Assembly: GCF_004000845.1 (NCBI RefSeq)
Contig: NZ_BIMA01000032.1
Coordinates: 1 to 63,984, forward strand
Length of the DNA: 63,984 nt
Origin: Paenibacillus koleovorans NBRC 103111
Lineage (GTDB): Bacteria > Bacillota > Bacilli > Paenibacillales > NBRC-103111
Direction of reading: 5' to 3'
The notes beneath the pieces are model-generated. The model was given only the letters and a program-made list of their open reading frames with translations. It searched no databases and had not been told where the DNA came from. The stretch's first letter is position 1; every line of letters begins with the position of its first letter. This document shows positions 41,968 to 51,100 of the stretch, piece by piece. The translations under genes and the position numbers were made by a program.

Positions 41968-44151
41968 ATGTGGTACAAGCATAAGTGGGTACCTTATGCG
42001 GGTCTTCTCCTATTAGTTGCCGTATGCGCACCAACGTTCTGGATCCTTCAATCTCAGGAAGGCAAATCTGGACAACAAGAATCCAGCCTTACTACCAACA
42101 TCCCCTCAGTCGAATCCACGCCGGAATCTTCGATGCTAGTCACGACAACAGCATCACCCATAAGCCCGTCTCTTGCGCCATCCGCAACACAGGCTACTGC
42201 GGTTGCTGGTGCCGCAACCGCCCGTCCGGCCAGCTCAACTCCGCTTCCCGCGATAGTCCCGCCGAAATCCCCTGCCCGATATAGCTTGGAGTCATCTTCG
42301 GCCTACGAGATTCAATGGGCGCTTGCTGTGACGACTTCGCTCTTTTTCGGACCGGATGGTACGGCTTATAGCTTCTCAACCCCATCGGCCAACCGAAAAA
42401 GCGTGATGCAAGCCATCAGCCCGGAGGGCAAAACGTTATGGCGGCTTGAACTGGACATGTCCAGCCTGATGCTGCTTTCGATGCAGTTCACCAAGTCAGG
42501 AACGATCGCCGTGGTATCCTATTCTAATGAATCGAATAACCAGAATACCGTCAACCTCCTTAGAAAAGAGGGCACTCGTCTCGCCTCCTGGACGGTTCCG
42601 AGCGCTAGATCCTGGCTATTGCTGCCCAACCAGGAGGTTGTGATCTCCACGTCGACCGGACTTCTGCAATATGACTCGAAGGGGACACTGAAGGCCCAAG
42701 CTGAAGATCCTGCCTTGAACGGACAACTGAATCTTGGGCCAGACGGCTCGATCTATCTGCAGACTCTTCAACCGAACGGCAAGTTTCACCGCTATATGAG
42801 AATGGACGCCTATCTCAAGCCTGTGTGGGAGCATCAGATGATAAATTCAAATCCGGTTCCCGTCCAGTTCACAGCCGATGGAGATCCGCTGCTCATGGAG
42901 AGCAAGGAGGGCTGGGTACGTTTGAATCGGGTGGACGGCCGAGTTGTTCAGAATCGTACAGTGGAGGGGATTTTCTCCTACAACATGACGTGCTATGCGG
43001 ACGGGTGTTATGCTCCTTTCAGCCCATCAGGGGCCGCCTCACTAGCATGGGACGGCTCCGTCCGATGGAGCTTCTTTCCGAGTGATCGCCAGTATGGGGC
43101 TACCAAGTCCTACGTGACAGATTCCAAAGGGACGGTTGCTTTTGCCAACGACGGCGGGAATGTATTCGCCTTCGATGCGGCCGGCAAACCCCTCTTCGCT
43201 ACAAAACGGAATAGCCCGGATTACATGAATTCCCAACTGTTCCTACTGCCTGACGGACGATTGCTGATCTATCAGGATTACGTCCTCAGCCTGGTGGCCC
43301 CCCTCTCCGATCAGAAGAAGACCGCCCAAGCCTATATCGAGTCCCTGCAGCCCAAGCCACTCGGAGACTTACAATTTTTCCACAAACAAGACTTGGATCT
43401 GGATGGGTACGAGGAAGTAATTCTAGCATTCGGCTATCCCGGGGCGGAAGCATCCGATGGAATTGGAAGCGTGTATGTGCTGCGGGAACGAGACGGCAAG
43501 CTGGAACCGCTCACGAACGACATCGTCCGAGCGTACGGAGTGGTGGAACTTAAGCTCGTTCGTCTGCAGAATCTCCCCCATACGTATATCTACGCTCAGT
43601 TGAGCAACGGCGGTCCCATGAACGGGTTCAGTATTCATGAAGTTGCGGGCAATCAAGTGAAAACCTTCGCCTATAGTGCGGCTGCATCTGGCTCTGGAAC
43701 GGATGAGACTAAGGATTCGGATCATAATGGTCAGATTGATGGGTACGTTCAGCACCGGTCCAGCTATGACGTTCTTAATTACAGGGTGCGACGGCAGTAT
43801 GATTTGCAAGACGGCAAGTTCGTTTGGCAGCGTTCTTCCGTCACGATCCCGAAATACCCGGAGTCTGTGAAGGACGTGATTGATCAATATGTGGCGCTTC
43901 GAATCTTGGAGGGGGAGAAGGATCCCGAGATCGGAAAACGTCTGGCGGAGTTATGCGTGTACAACAATGCCGGTGAGTTGTTGCTTTCCCAGTCCGACTT
44001 CCCCTTCGAGTTAAAGATGGAGGTACAGGAGTCCAAGGACACTGCAACAGCGACCGTCACGAATCTAAGCGTGAACCAAAAGCTGCAGCCGTTAACTTTT
44101 CATCTAGTGAAGAGAGAGGGCAAATGGCAGATCGACGTGATCTCGATTTGA
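41968..44151 (+). CDS. membrane-anchored PQQ-like beta-propeller protein
   Basis: This 727-residue protein has an uncleaved N-terminal membrane helix (residues 8-27), a Ser/Thr/Pro-rich spacer to about residue 105, then repeated blades such as AISPEGKTLWRLEL, LGPDGSIYLQTL, SLAWDGSVRWSFF and GNVFAFDAAGKPLFA. These resemble PQQ-type propellers. Near residue 475 KQDLDLDGYEEVILAFGYPG and later SDHNGQIDGY look like calcium-binding FG-GAP/dockerin-like loops. The ATG at 41968 has AGGGGGA upstream. Probably a surface-bound scaffold; function unknown. Confidence 0.75.
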   Translation: MWYKHKWVPYAGLLLLVAVCAPTFWILQSQEGKSGQQESSLTTNIPSVESTPESSMLVTTTASPISPSLAPSATQATAVAGAATARPASSTPLPAIVPPKSPARYSLESSSAYEIQWALAVTTSLFFGPDGTAYSFSTPSANRKSVMQAISPEGKTLWRLELDMSSLMLLSMQFTKSGTIAVVSYSNESNNQNTVNLLRKEGTRLASWTVPSARSWLLLPNQEVVISTSTGLLQYDSKGTLKAQAEDPALNGQLNLGPDGSIYLQTLQPNGKFHRYMRMDAYLKPVWEHQMINSNPVPVQFTADGDPLLMESKEGWVRLNRVDGRVVQNRTVEGIFSYNMTCYADGCYAPFSPSGAASLAWDGSVRWSFFPSDRQYGATKSYVTDSKGTVAFANDGGNVFAFDAAGKPLFATKRNSPDYMNSQLFLLPDGRLLIYQDYVLSLVAPLSDQKKTAQAYIESLQPKPLGDLQFFHKQDLDLDGYEEVILAFGYPGAEASDGIGSVYVLRERDGKLEPLTNDIVRAYGVVELKLVRLQNLPHTYIYAQLSNGGPMNGFSIHEVAGNQVKTFAYSAAASGSGTDETKDSDHNGQIDGYVQHRSSYDVLNYRVRRQYDLQDGKFVWQRSSVTIPKYPESVKDVIDQYVALRILEGEKDPEIGKRLAELCVYNNAGELLLSQSDFPFELKMEVQESKDTATATVTNLSVNQKLQPLTFHLVKREGKWQIDVISI

Positions 44152-44236
44152 CCTAGGAAGAGCTCAATCCCATCTATCGTATATTATTAAAGGGATGACA
44201 ATTTGCGAAAGTTACCATCGATGTGCAGATTAGTTC

Positions 44237-44267
44237 ATTAAACGAACGGGCAGATTACCGCAACATT
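44237..44267 (+). repeat. TTAAGCTAACGGGCAG-type repeat, copy 3 (diverged)
   Basis: TTAAACGAACGGGCAGATTA, then CGCAACATT. It ends 53 bases before the start of the small lipoprotein gene. Confidence 0.55.
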
Positions 44268-44319
44268 CGTATAATTTTAGCGTCCTTTCTTATAGGATAT
44301 TTACGATGGAGGGTAATGC

Positions 44320-44733
44320 ATGAGAATAGTAAAGATTGTTCTTCTGTTAATGTGCTTCATTTCAACAGGGTGTACAACAGATGAAATATTGATTACGTCA
44401 GATCAGATTAAAAAATCATTTGAGACATATGGTATTCCGTTAATAAAGCCAGAAGGATTAAGTCCAGAATATGTATTTTTACGGACCTTGCAAGATGTCA
44501 AACCGGAGACTTATACAATTAATCAAAATCAATTGATTAGTTTTTATGTTTATTCCTCCAGTCAGGAAACTGAAAAAGGACTCAAGGAGTTTGAAGATAA
44601 GACGGCAACAGCACTTGTTGTACCGCACACCAAATTTCAAATAGCAAATGTACTGTTTTACTATGTACACAATGGTTTCCCTAAGGATGAACGCGTTGAA
44701 GAAATAATTGAGGGACTAAAGGTTACGAAGTGA
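44320..44733 (+). CDS. small hypothetical lipoprotein
   Basis: This 137-residue protein has a short signal sequence and lipobox ISTGC (cysteine 18), so it should be attached to the outer face of the membrane. The mature part is mixed alpha/beta with no cysteines and no domain I recognise. The ATG at 44320 follows GGAGGG. A repeat copy precedes it and another follows its stop. Confidence 0.78.
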   Translation: MRIVKIVLLLMCFISTGCTTDEILITSDQIKKSFETYGIPLIKPEGLSPEYVFLRTLQDVKPETYTINQNQLISFYVYSSSQETEKGLKEFEDKTATALVVPHTKFQIANVLFYYVHNGFPKDERVEEIIEGLKVTK

Positions 44734-44743
44734 CCTGTATTCA

Positions 44744-44775
44744 TTAAGCTAACGGGTGAGTACGACAAGTTGAAT
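44744..44775 (+). repeat. TTAAGCTAACGGGCAG-type repeat, copy 4 (diverged)
   Basis: TTAAGCTAACGGGTGAG, TACGACAAGTTGAAT. It starts ten bases after the lipoprotein stop and precedes the small membrane protein gene. Confidence 0.5.
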
Positions 44776-44856
44776 AACCAAGGAGCAGTTCGTTATGGAT
44801 TCGTTCTATTCTGTATGACAAATGAAACAGTTTTTCAAGGGAGGAACAATTGTAAT

Positions 44857-45063
44857 ATGTTGAGCATGAAGAAAACACTTTATTCTGTAGCAGTGTTTAT
44901 TGTGTTATTAATATTAATTCGGGTGTTTGTAGACGCGATGTTGTCTTCAATTATTTCTGATGTCTATTTAGAGAACCTTTTAACTCTTTTGATATCAGTG
45001 GGACTTTCATTTTATGTGACTAAAAGGATTGTGTACGGGAAAACCAAAAAGAAATTATATTGA
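44857..45063 (+). CDS. small membrane protein
   Basis: This 68-residue protein has two hydrophobic segments (about residues 8-28 and 36-52) and a very basic tail (KRIVYGKTKKKLY), so it probably spans the membrane twice. The ATG at 44857 follows GGGAGGAA; an in-frame start at 44770 would add 29 residues but has no ribosome site. The family is not recognised. Confidence 0.6.
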   Translation: MLSMKKTLYSVAVFIVLLILIRVFVDAMLSSIISDVYLENLLTLLISVGLSFYVTKRIVYGKTKKKLY

Positions 45064-45150
45064 ATGCTTCGGGAATTTGGCAGAGTACACGGCAGGTCAG
45101 TAAACCGCGGTTCTTTTCATAGCCGATGTTAATACTATTAATCTGGTTTT

Positions 45151-45222
45151 ACACCAATAGTCACTGGTGTCGCTGATTGGGCAGGAACAACTACGAAGAA
45201 AGAGATATTTTCGGTTGCTCCT
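45151..45222 (+). other. structured leader before the racemase gene
   Basis: ACACCA (45151-45156) pairs with TGGTGT (45165-45170). AGGAACAAC (45183-45191) pairs with GTTGCTCCT (45214-45222) with one mismatch. No T-run or known riboswitch core is recognised. The 204-base gap 45064-45267 holds nothing else visible. Confidence 0.3.
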
Positions 45223-45267
45223 GGGGGTCGAAAGGCGCGCCTTAACCACAAGCGAGGAGACTGTACC

Positions 45268-45972
45268 ATGAAAACGATTGGCCTGATCGGCGGCATGAGC
45301 TGGGAGTCGTCGCTGCTCTACTACCAAATTATTAATCAAGTGGTAAAAAAGAAACTAGGCGGCCATCACTCCGCCAAGAGTCTGATGTATTCCGTAGATT
45401 TTCACGAGATTAAGACTTTGCAGCATGAGGGGAACTGGCCGGAGGCAACAAGAATCATGGTGGAAGCTGCCCAGAAGCTTAAAGCGGGGGGAGCGGACTT
45501 GCTCGTCATTTGCACGAACACTATGCACAAGATGGCGCAGGAAGTGGAACAGGCGGTATCGATTCCCCTCCTTCATATTGCAGACGCTACGGCGCTTGAA
45601 ATAGTAAAAGACGGCATCCAAAAAGTAGCGCTACTGGGAACGGCCTTTACCATGGAACAAGATTTCTATAAGGGTAGGCTTACGCAAAAGTATGGACTCG
45701 AGGTAATGGTGCCGAATGAGGTAGATCGAGCCGTTGTGCACGACATCATCTATGAAGAGCTATGCCTTGGGATAAAGAAGGAGGAGTCCAAGCAAGCTTA
45801 TATAAAGATTATCGACGATCTTGTTCAGAATGGAGCAGAAGCCGTTATACTCGGATGCACCGAAATAACCCTCTTGATCTCTCAAGCCGATTGCAACATC
45901 CCTGTGTATGACACAACCAGAATTCATGCTGAAAGCGCTGTTGAGTTTGCTCTGGGCGTGATAAAGTTTTAA
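45268..45972 (+). CDS. aspartate/glutamate racemase-family protein
   Basis: This 234-residue amino-acid racemase of the RacX/YgeA type has the N-terminal MKTIGLIGGMSWESSLLYY, the first catalytic cysteine in LLVICTNTMHKMA (about residue 83) and the second in AVILGCTEITLLI (about 195). Both cysteines are present, so it should be active, converting an L-amino acid to its D form without cofactor. The ATG at 45268 follows GCGAGGAG. It is followed after 23 bp by an LRV-like gene, which may be co-transcribed. Confidence 0.92.
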   Translation: MKTIGLIGGMSWESSLLYYQIINQVVKKKLGGHHSAKSLMYSVDFHEIKTLQHEGNWPEATRIMVEAAQKLKAGGADLLVICTNTMHKMAQEVEQAVSIPLLHIADATALEIVKDGIQKVALLGTAFTMEQDFYKGRLTQKYGLEVMVPNEVDRAVVHDIIYEELCLGIKKEESKQAYIKIIDDLVQNGAEAVILGCTEITLLISQADCNIPVYDTTRIHAESAVEFALGVIKF

Positions 45973-45995
45973 AGGATTTAATAAAGGGGGAGAAA

Positions 45996-46685
45996 ATGAA
46001 TTATAGTGCTTTAATCGAACAACTGCTAGAAGGCACCGAAGTTAATTCGGAAATAACGGAAGACGTGCTGTCCGAGCTCTACCATAGGCTTAGAAGTACG
46101 GATATGGAGGCTGCTGTGTGGGAAGAGTTGGTTTTTCTATATAAGCGGCCGCTCCCGAAAACAATCGCATATGATCTTATTGACAGAAACATTGCCCTCA
46201 TTCATTTAGGACATACCAAACAAGAATATGAAGTGATGTGGAAATTAGCTGAGCTAGTGGACGAAGCCTTATTGACATTAGCTAGCGATATTTACACTCA
46301 ACGTAACTTTAGCTTAGAAGAGACTGAGATTTTGTTTGATAAATTTCACGGCAATACATGGATGTTAGAGACATTAATTCGCAAGAACCCTTCCTCTCCT
46401 GAAAAGAGAAAATTGCTTGAGTCTGCCATACTAAAAAATAAAGATTCGGCTCGATTGCATAGATTGATAAACGTGCTACATAACGAACAGCTTGCGAGGA
46501 GAACGGATTTATCAAGCGAGGAATTTTATTTTCTTTTCATGACTAATGAACCAACGGTTTGGCTAGCACTGTCGCAAAACCCCAATACCCCAGTAGAGAT
46601 TTTAAGCAAATTGCTAGTGGTAGAACATATGAATAAAGCAAAACGAATAAGACATGCAGCAAGACTAAATCTAAGCAGACATTAG
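45996..46685 (+). CDS. alpha-helical repeat protein, LRV/HEAT-like
   Basis: This 229-residue, entirely helical cytoplasmic protein ends in LALSQNPNTPVEILSKLL, typical of leucine-rich-repeat-variant (LRV) units (N-P-N-T-P-x-E-x-L). ETLIRKNPSSPEKRKLLESA is an earlier, weaker unit. The ATG at 45996 follows AAAGGGGGAG. Probably a protein-binding scaffold; no enzymatic motif. Confidence 0.7.
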   Translation: MNYSALIEQLLEGTEVNSEITEDVLSELYHRLRSTDMEAAVWEELVFLYKRPLPKTIAYDLIDRNIALIHLGHTKQEYEVMWKLAELVDEALLTLASDIYTQRNFSLEETEILFDKFHGNTWMLETLIRKNPSSPEKRKLLESAILKNKDSARLHRLINVLHNEQLARRTDLSSEEFYFLFMTNEPTVWLALSQNPNTPVEILSKLLVVEHMNKAKRIRHAARLNLSRH

Positions 46686-46812
46686 AACCGTTAACAATAC
46701 TAAACAAAAAACTAGTAGTTTATTTAAACCATTTTCCTCCTATTTCGACTTCCATTTATAGCGTGAAATAGTATGATTTCTATAGACCCTATTTTAGGAG
46801 GTTTTCATAACC

Positions 46813-47832
46813 ATGAACAAAATAAAAGTAGCCGTCATCGGTTGCGGGGCGATCGCGCAGCGTCGTCATATTCCCGAGTATGAGCATAACCCGAATGTAG
46901 AGCTGATCGCCTTCTGCGATCCAGTGATAGCAAGAGCGGAGAAATATGCGGAGAAGCACGGCGCTAAGGCTTATGCCAATTACCAGGAACTGCTGCAGCA
47001 CGAGAAGGTCGATGCGGTCAGCGTATGTACGCCGAACGCCCTGCATGCCCCGGTAGCGATTGCCGCTGCGAATGCCGGCGCCCATGTGCTAGTCGAGAAG
47101 CCGATGGCCGCAACCGCCGAGGAAGGGCAAGCAATGATCGATGCCGCCAGTCGCAACGGCGTGTATCTGATGGTCGGCCACAACCAACGTTTGATGCCGC
47201 CGCATGTGAAGGCAAAGGAAATATTGGAGAGCGGCAAATTGGGCAAGGTGCTTACGTTCCGTACCACTTTCGGCCATCCGGGACCCGAAGGTTGGAGCGT
47301 GGATGGACGAGACAGCTGGTTCTTCCGTAAAGAAGAGGCGATCATGGGTGCCATGGGAGACCTCGGCGTTCATAAGTCGGATCTGATCCGTTATTTGCTG
47401 AACGATGAGGTGGCGGATGTTGCTGCGTTTGTGAGCACGCTGCACAAGGAAGGCACGGATGTGGACGATAACGCGACCTGCGTGCTCCGGATGAAGAGCG
47501 GAGCCATTGGTACGCTAGTTGCGAGCTGGACGTACTACAAGGGCGGCGACAACAGCACGGTGCTGTGGTGCGAGAACGGCGTGATGGAAATCGGCGCCCC
47601 TTCGGGCGATGAAGTAACGGTGAAGTTTCGCAACGGCAATGTGGATACATACAAGGTCGGCGCTATGGCGACGAACGAGAAGCAGACGGATAGCGGCGTC
47701 GTTGCCGCGTTCGTGCAGTCCATCGTGACCAGTACCCCGCCGAGCATTTCCGGCGAAGAGGGGTTGCGCTCCTTGAAGGTTATTCTAGGCGCTTTCGAAT
47801 CCCAGGCGACAGGCAGGGTTATCGCATTGTAA
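46813..47832 (+). CDS. Gfo/Idh/MocA-family oxidoreductase
   Basis: This 339-residue NAD(P)-dependent dehydrogenase has the Rossmann motif AVIGCGAIAQRRHIPEY at residue 7 and the conserved HVLVEKPMA near residue 95. DLGVHKSDLIRYLL near residue 182 carries the usual active-site Asp/His pair. The ATG at 46813 follows AGGAGG. GC content rises again here, marking the return to glycan-type genes after the AT-rich region. It probably oxidises a sugar or inositol-like compound. Confidence 0.92.
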   Translation: MNKIKVAVIGCGAIAQRRHIPEYEHNPNVELIAFCDPVIARAEKYAEKHGAKAYANYQELLQHEKVDAVSVCTPNALHAPVAIAAANAGAHVLVEKPMAATAEEGQAMIDAASRNGVYLMVGHNQRLMPPHVKAKEILESGKLGKVLTFRTTFGHPGPEGWSVDGRDSWFFRKEEAIMGAMGDLGVHKSDLIRYLLNDEVADVAAFVSTLHKEGTDVDDNATCVLRMKSGAIGTLVASWTYYKGGDNSTVLWCENGVMEIGAPSGDEVTVKFRNGNVDTYKVGAMATNEKQTDSGVVAAFVQSIVTSTPPSISGEEGLRSLKVILGAFESQATGRVIAL

Positions 47833-47859
47833 TTCGCTACTTATGGAAGGTGCGATGAG

Positions 47860-47934
47860 ATGAAACTACCCGCCATCAGCCATTTACTGTAGGCCAACAT
47901 CAAACGTTTTGCGGACATGGAAGATTTTATTTGA
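47860..47934 (+). pseudogene. possible truncated gene after the oxidoreductase
   Basis: A 10-codon frame MKLPAISHLL has GGAAGG upstream. It stops at TAG and continues in the same frame as ANIKRFADMEDFI to a second stop at 47932-47934. The position after a Gfo/Idh gene would suit a sugar-phosphate isomerase, but similarity is too short to decide. The rest of the 339-base gap 47833-48171 holds repeats and a terminator. Confidence 0.25.
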
Positions 47935-48029
47935 GGGAAAAGTGGCGATTTGCTCACTTGGTCGTCGAATAAGGACTCCTGTGTCCGCTAAAACTCTACA
48001 TTGCCCGCCGTTCCCGCCCGCCGAATCCG

Positions 48030-48103
48030 CCAAGTAGACCAAAATTACCCTACCTAACCTGCCACCGCCCGCCGAATTTCACCAAGTAGACTAATGTTAC
48101 CAC
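48030..48103 (+). repeat. CCAAGTAGACCA intergenic repeat, copies 2 and 3
   Basis: CCAAGTAGACCA, AAATTACCCTAC at 48030-48053 and a diverged copy CCAAGTAGACTA, ATGTTACC at 48082-48103. Each is preceded by CCCGCCGAATYY. Copy 1 lies 31.5 kb away at 16501. Confidence 0.6.
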
Positions 48104-48119
48104 TCCCGACGCCAAGCAG

Positions 48120-48160
48120 AATAAGAGCCTGACCGGGATATCCCCAGTCAGGCTCTTATT
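48120..48160 (+). terminator. bidirectional Rho-independent terminator
   Basis: AATAAGAGCCTGAC (48120-48133) pairs perfectly with GTCAGGCTCTTATT (48147-48160). The A/T-rich ends supply a T-run in both directions. It separates the oxidoreductase gene from the converging 2661-residue gene. Confidence 0.88.
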
Positions 48161-48171
48161 GGTTCCTAAGC

Positions 48172-51100
48172 CTACTCGCCGTACACGTAGAGCTCCGTAA
48201 AGCCCCACCAGCCTGCACCGTTGGTGGCCGGCTCAACGCGCACATAACGTGCGGTTACGGGAGTGAAGCTGCCGTAAACGAATCTCGTCCCGTTGCCGTC
48301 TCCCAATCCGACCGTCGTCCACGTCGTTCCGTCCGTGGATACCTTGATTGTGTAGTCGATATTATAATTTTCCGCAACGGTGCCGTTATGGAACATCACT
48401 TGGTAGATTTCGTACTCCGCCAGCATGTCGACTTGATAGAAAGACGATGGTGTATGGACCGTAGTGTACCAGCGCGAGTTTCGTTTGCCGTCCAGCGCAT
48501 TGCTCATGCTGACCGTATTGGAAGCGTAGGGGATCCAGCCCGTGCGGGAAAGCGTTCCTGCCGGTGGATACTCGAGTGTCCTCGGACTAATCGTGCTGCT
48601 GGCTGCCGAGGAGTTGCCCGAGGTATCGACCGCCTTGATGTAGAGCGAGTGGGTAGTATCGGCTGCGATACCGGTCAAGAGATAGGTCGTCCCGGTCACC
48701 GGTGTCACATTGACTTTCGTCCCCCCGAGATAGATGTCGTAGCCGGCAATGGCGACGTTGTCGGTAGAAGCATTCCAGGCGAGCGACAGGGTCGTTTGCG
48801 TGGATGCCGTTGATCGGAAGTTCCCAGGTACGCTTGGAGGCGTCGTATCTGGCGGGACATAGGTCGCGGTCGTCACCGTCACGCTATTGCTGGCGGACGA
48901 GGCGTTGTTCGACGTATCTACCGCTTTTACCGTAAACGTGTACGAGGTGGCTTGGGTCAACCCGGTAACCGTATAGGTCGAGCCCGAGACCAGACTGTTG
49001 TTCGCCTTCGTAACGCCATTGTAAACGTCGTACCCGGCAACGGCGATATTATCGGTCGAAGCCGTCCAGCTGAGCGAGACGGTCGTATCCGTTACACCTG
49101 TGCTGGATAAAGTCGGAGCACTTGGCGGAGTCGTATCCGCTCTGGTGACGACCACCGCATTGCTGGCCGCGGATTCATTGCCCGCGCGATCCTTCGCTTT
49201 CACGGTGAACGAGTAGGAAGCGACCGGATTCAGGTTGAAAGCGACGTAATTCGTGCTGGTGACCGGCAGCGCATTCAGCTTGGTCGAGCCGGCGTAGATG
49301 TCATAGCTGACGACGCCGACGTTATCCGTCGCGGCCGTCCAGTACAGCGAGACAGTCGTGCCCGTCTCGCCGGCGGACGTCAAGCCGCTAGGCGCGCTTG
49401 GAGCAGTAGTATCCGTCGCGGGCGTGCCGGACTCCATGGCGCCGAGGTCGTAGCCCGAGCCGATCGGCCGGTTGACGCCGAGGCGATCCGTCGGTACCAG
49501 CGTAGGCAACGAAGCGCCCGTATCAATAGCGGCGGAGGCCGTGCTCGGATTCAGCGCGTAGTTGCCTGCACTAGGATTGACGTACCAAGTCGATGGCACC
49601 GTTTCTATGTTGTTCGATGCGGTGTAGTTCCCGCTATTGCGCTTCTTGAGCGGCTTATCCATCAGGTTGTTGCGGATTTCTCCATTGCTGACGGCGAAGC
49701 GGGATTCGACGCCGCCAACGCTAACGCCAGGTGCGATATTGATCAGCGTATTATTCAGCACTTGGAAGCCTTGCGAGTAGGACAAATAAATGCCGGCGTC
49801 GTCGGTGTTGTGGATGACGTTGTTGCGAATGATGCCGCCGTAATGCTCTACGCCGAGAATGCCGTTGCGGAAATACTGGGCGCCGGTCGTGCCTCCGCCG
49901 AAGGAAATTGCAATGTCGCTGCCCTTGATATAGTTGTTCTCGAATATGGTATCGATCGAGCCACCTTTGGCGAAGAGAGCGTAAGCGACTGAGTTGTCGG
50001 TCGGGTAGTAAGCGTTGTACACGGAGTTGCCTCGTACGATCCAGCCCCGAGCGGCAATAATGTCGACCGCTTCGACGGCGCCGCGGGCCCCTCGAGTCGT
50101 GTAGCCCATGACGGAATTTTCGATGAGCCCGTAGTCGGAATAAAGCCCCCCTTGCGAATGAGCACCCGAAGTCGTCTTGAACGCCCCTTCTCCCAGGTCC
50201 CAAGCATAGATGTTATCTGCGTGGAAATAATTGGAGCCGGAATTGACTTGGATGGCATGGTAGTTGAATTCCTTGATCGCAAGATCGCGGATCGTCGCAT
50301 AGTTGGAATTGTTCACCCGGATGCTGATGTCGAGTGCGCTCGTGATGCCCGGGCCGATAATCATGGTGTCTTGAGGAGTAGAGGTGGCGCCGCGAATCGT
50401 GATGTGATCCTTGTTCGTAATGTTGATCGACGTTGTTTGCGAATAGGTGCCCGCCGCCAGGGTAATGATGCGTCCCGAGGCAGGCGCCGTATCGATGGCG
50501 TTCTGCAAGTCGGCAAGCGACGTCACGATTACGCTGTCCGGAACGGCATAGGCAGTCGATCCGGTGACTACGTTGGAGATGGCCGAGACGTTGCCTACGT
50601 CGTCCGTTGTGCGCACCGCGAAGTAATAGGTCGTATTCGGCGATAATTCGTTGGCCTGATACACCATGGAGGAACCGGCGGTCAGCTGCAGCAGCTCGTC
50701 GATCGCTTCCGTAGCCGAGCTCCAATTCCCTTCCGTAATCGGCGAAGTCGAGTATCTCACCTCATACGACGTGGCTCTGCCCGTCTCGCCGTCGTCCCCA
50801 GGCGCCGTCCATCCTAGGCGGACGCTCTTCGGGCCTATCCGCTGCACCGCTAGATCATCAATAGCGGCAGGTGCTACTGTATCGGTGTTGGTGATCGTAG
50901 CCGTTACGACGTTCGACAACGCGGAGATGTTATTCGCCAGGTCCACTGTCTTCAGGGCGAAATAGTACGTGGCGTTCGTGGTCAGTCCGCCTACGGTCGC
51001 CAGCTCCGGTTGACCGCTGGTCTTCGGCAAGGACAGTCCGCTGACCGGAGTGGCCGAATTCCAAGTGTCAGCCGTAATCGGGAACGAAGCGTAACGCAGC

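Noticed and set aside
45064-45267. T-box or known riboswitch before the racemase gene
   Set aside because: No T-box AGGGUGGNACCGCG-like core or other conserved riboswitch motif was found; only simple imperfect hairpins.
34769-46685. Defence island or prophage remnant
   Set aside because: Small AT-rich genes suggested it, but there is no nuclease, helicase, integrase, capsid or toxin-antitoxin pair that I can recognise.
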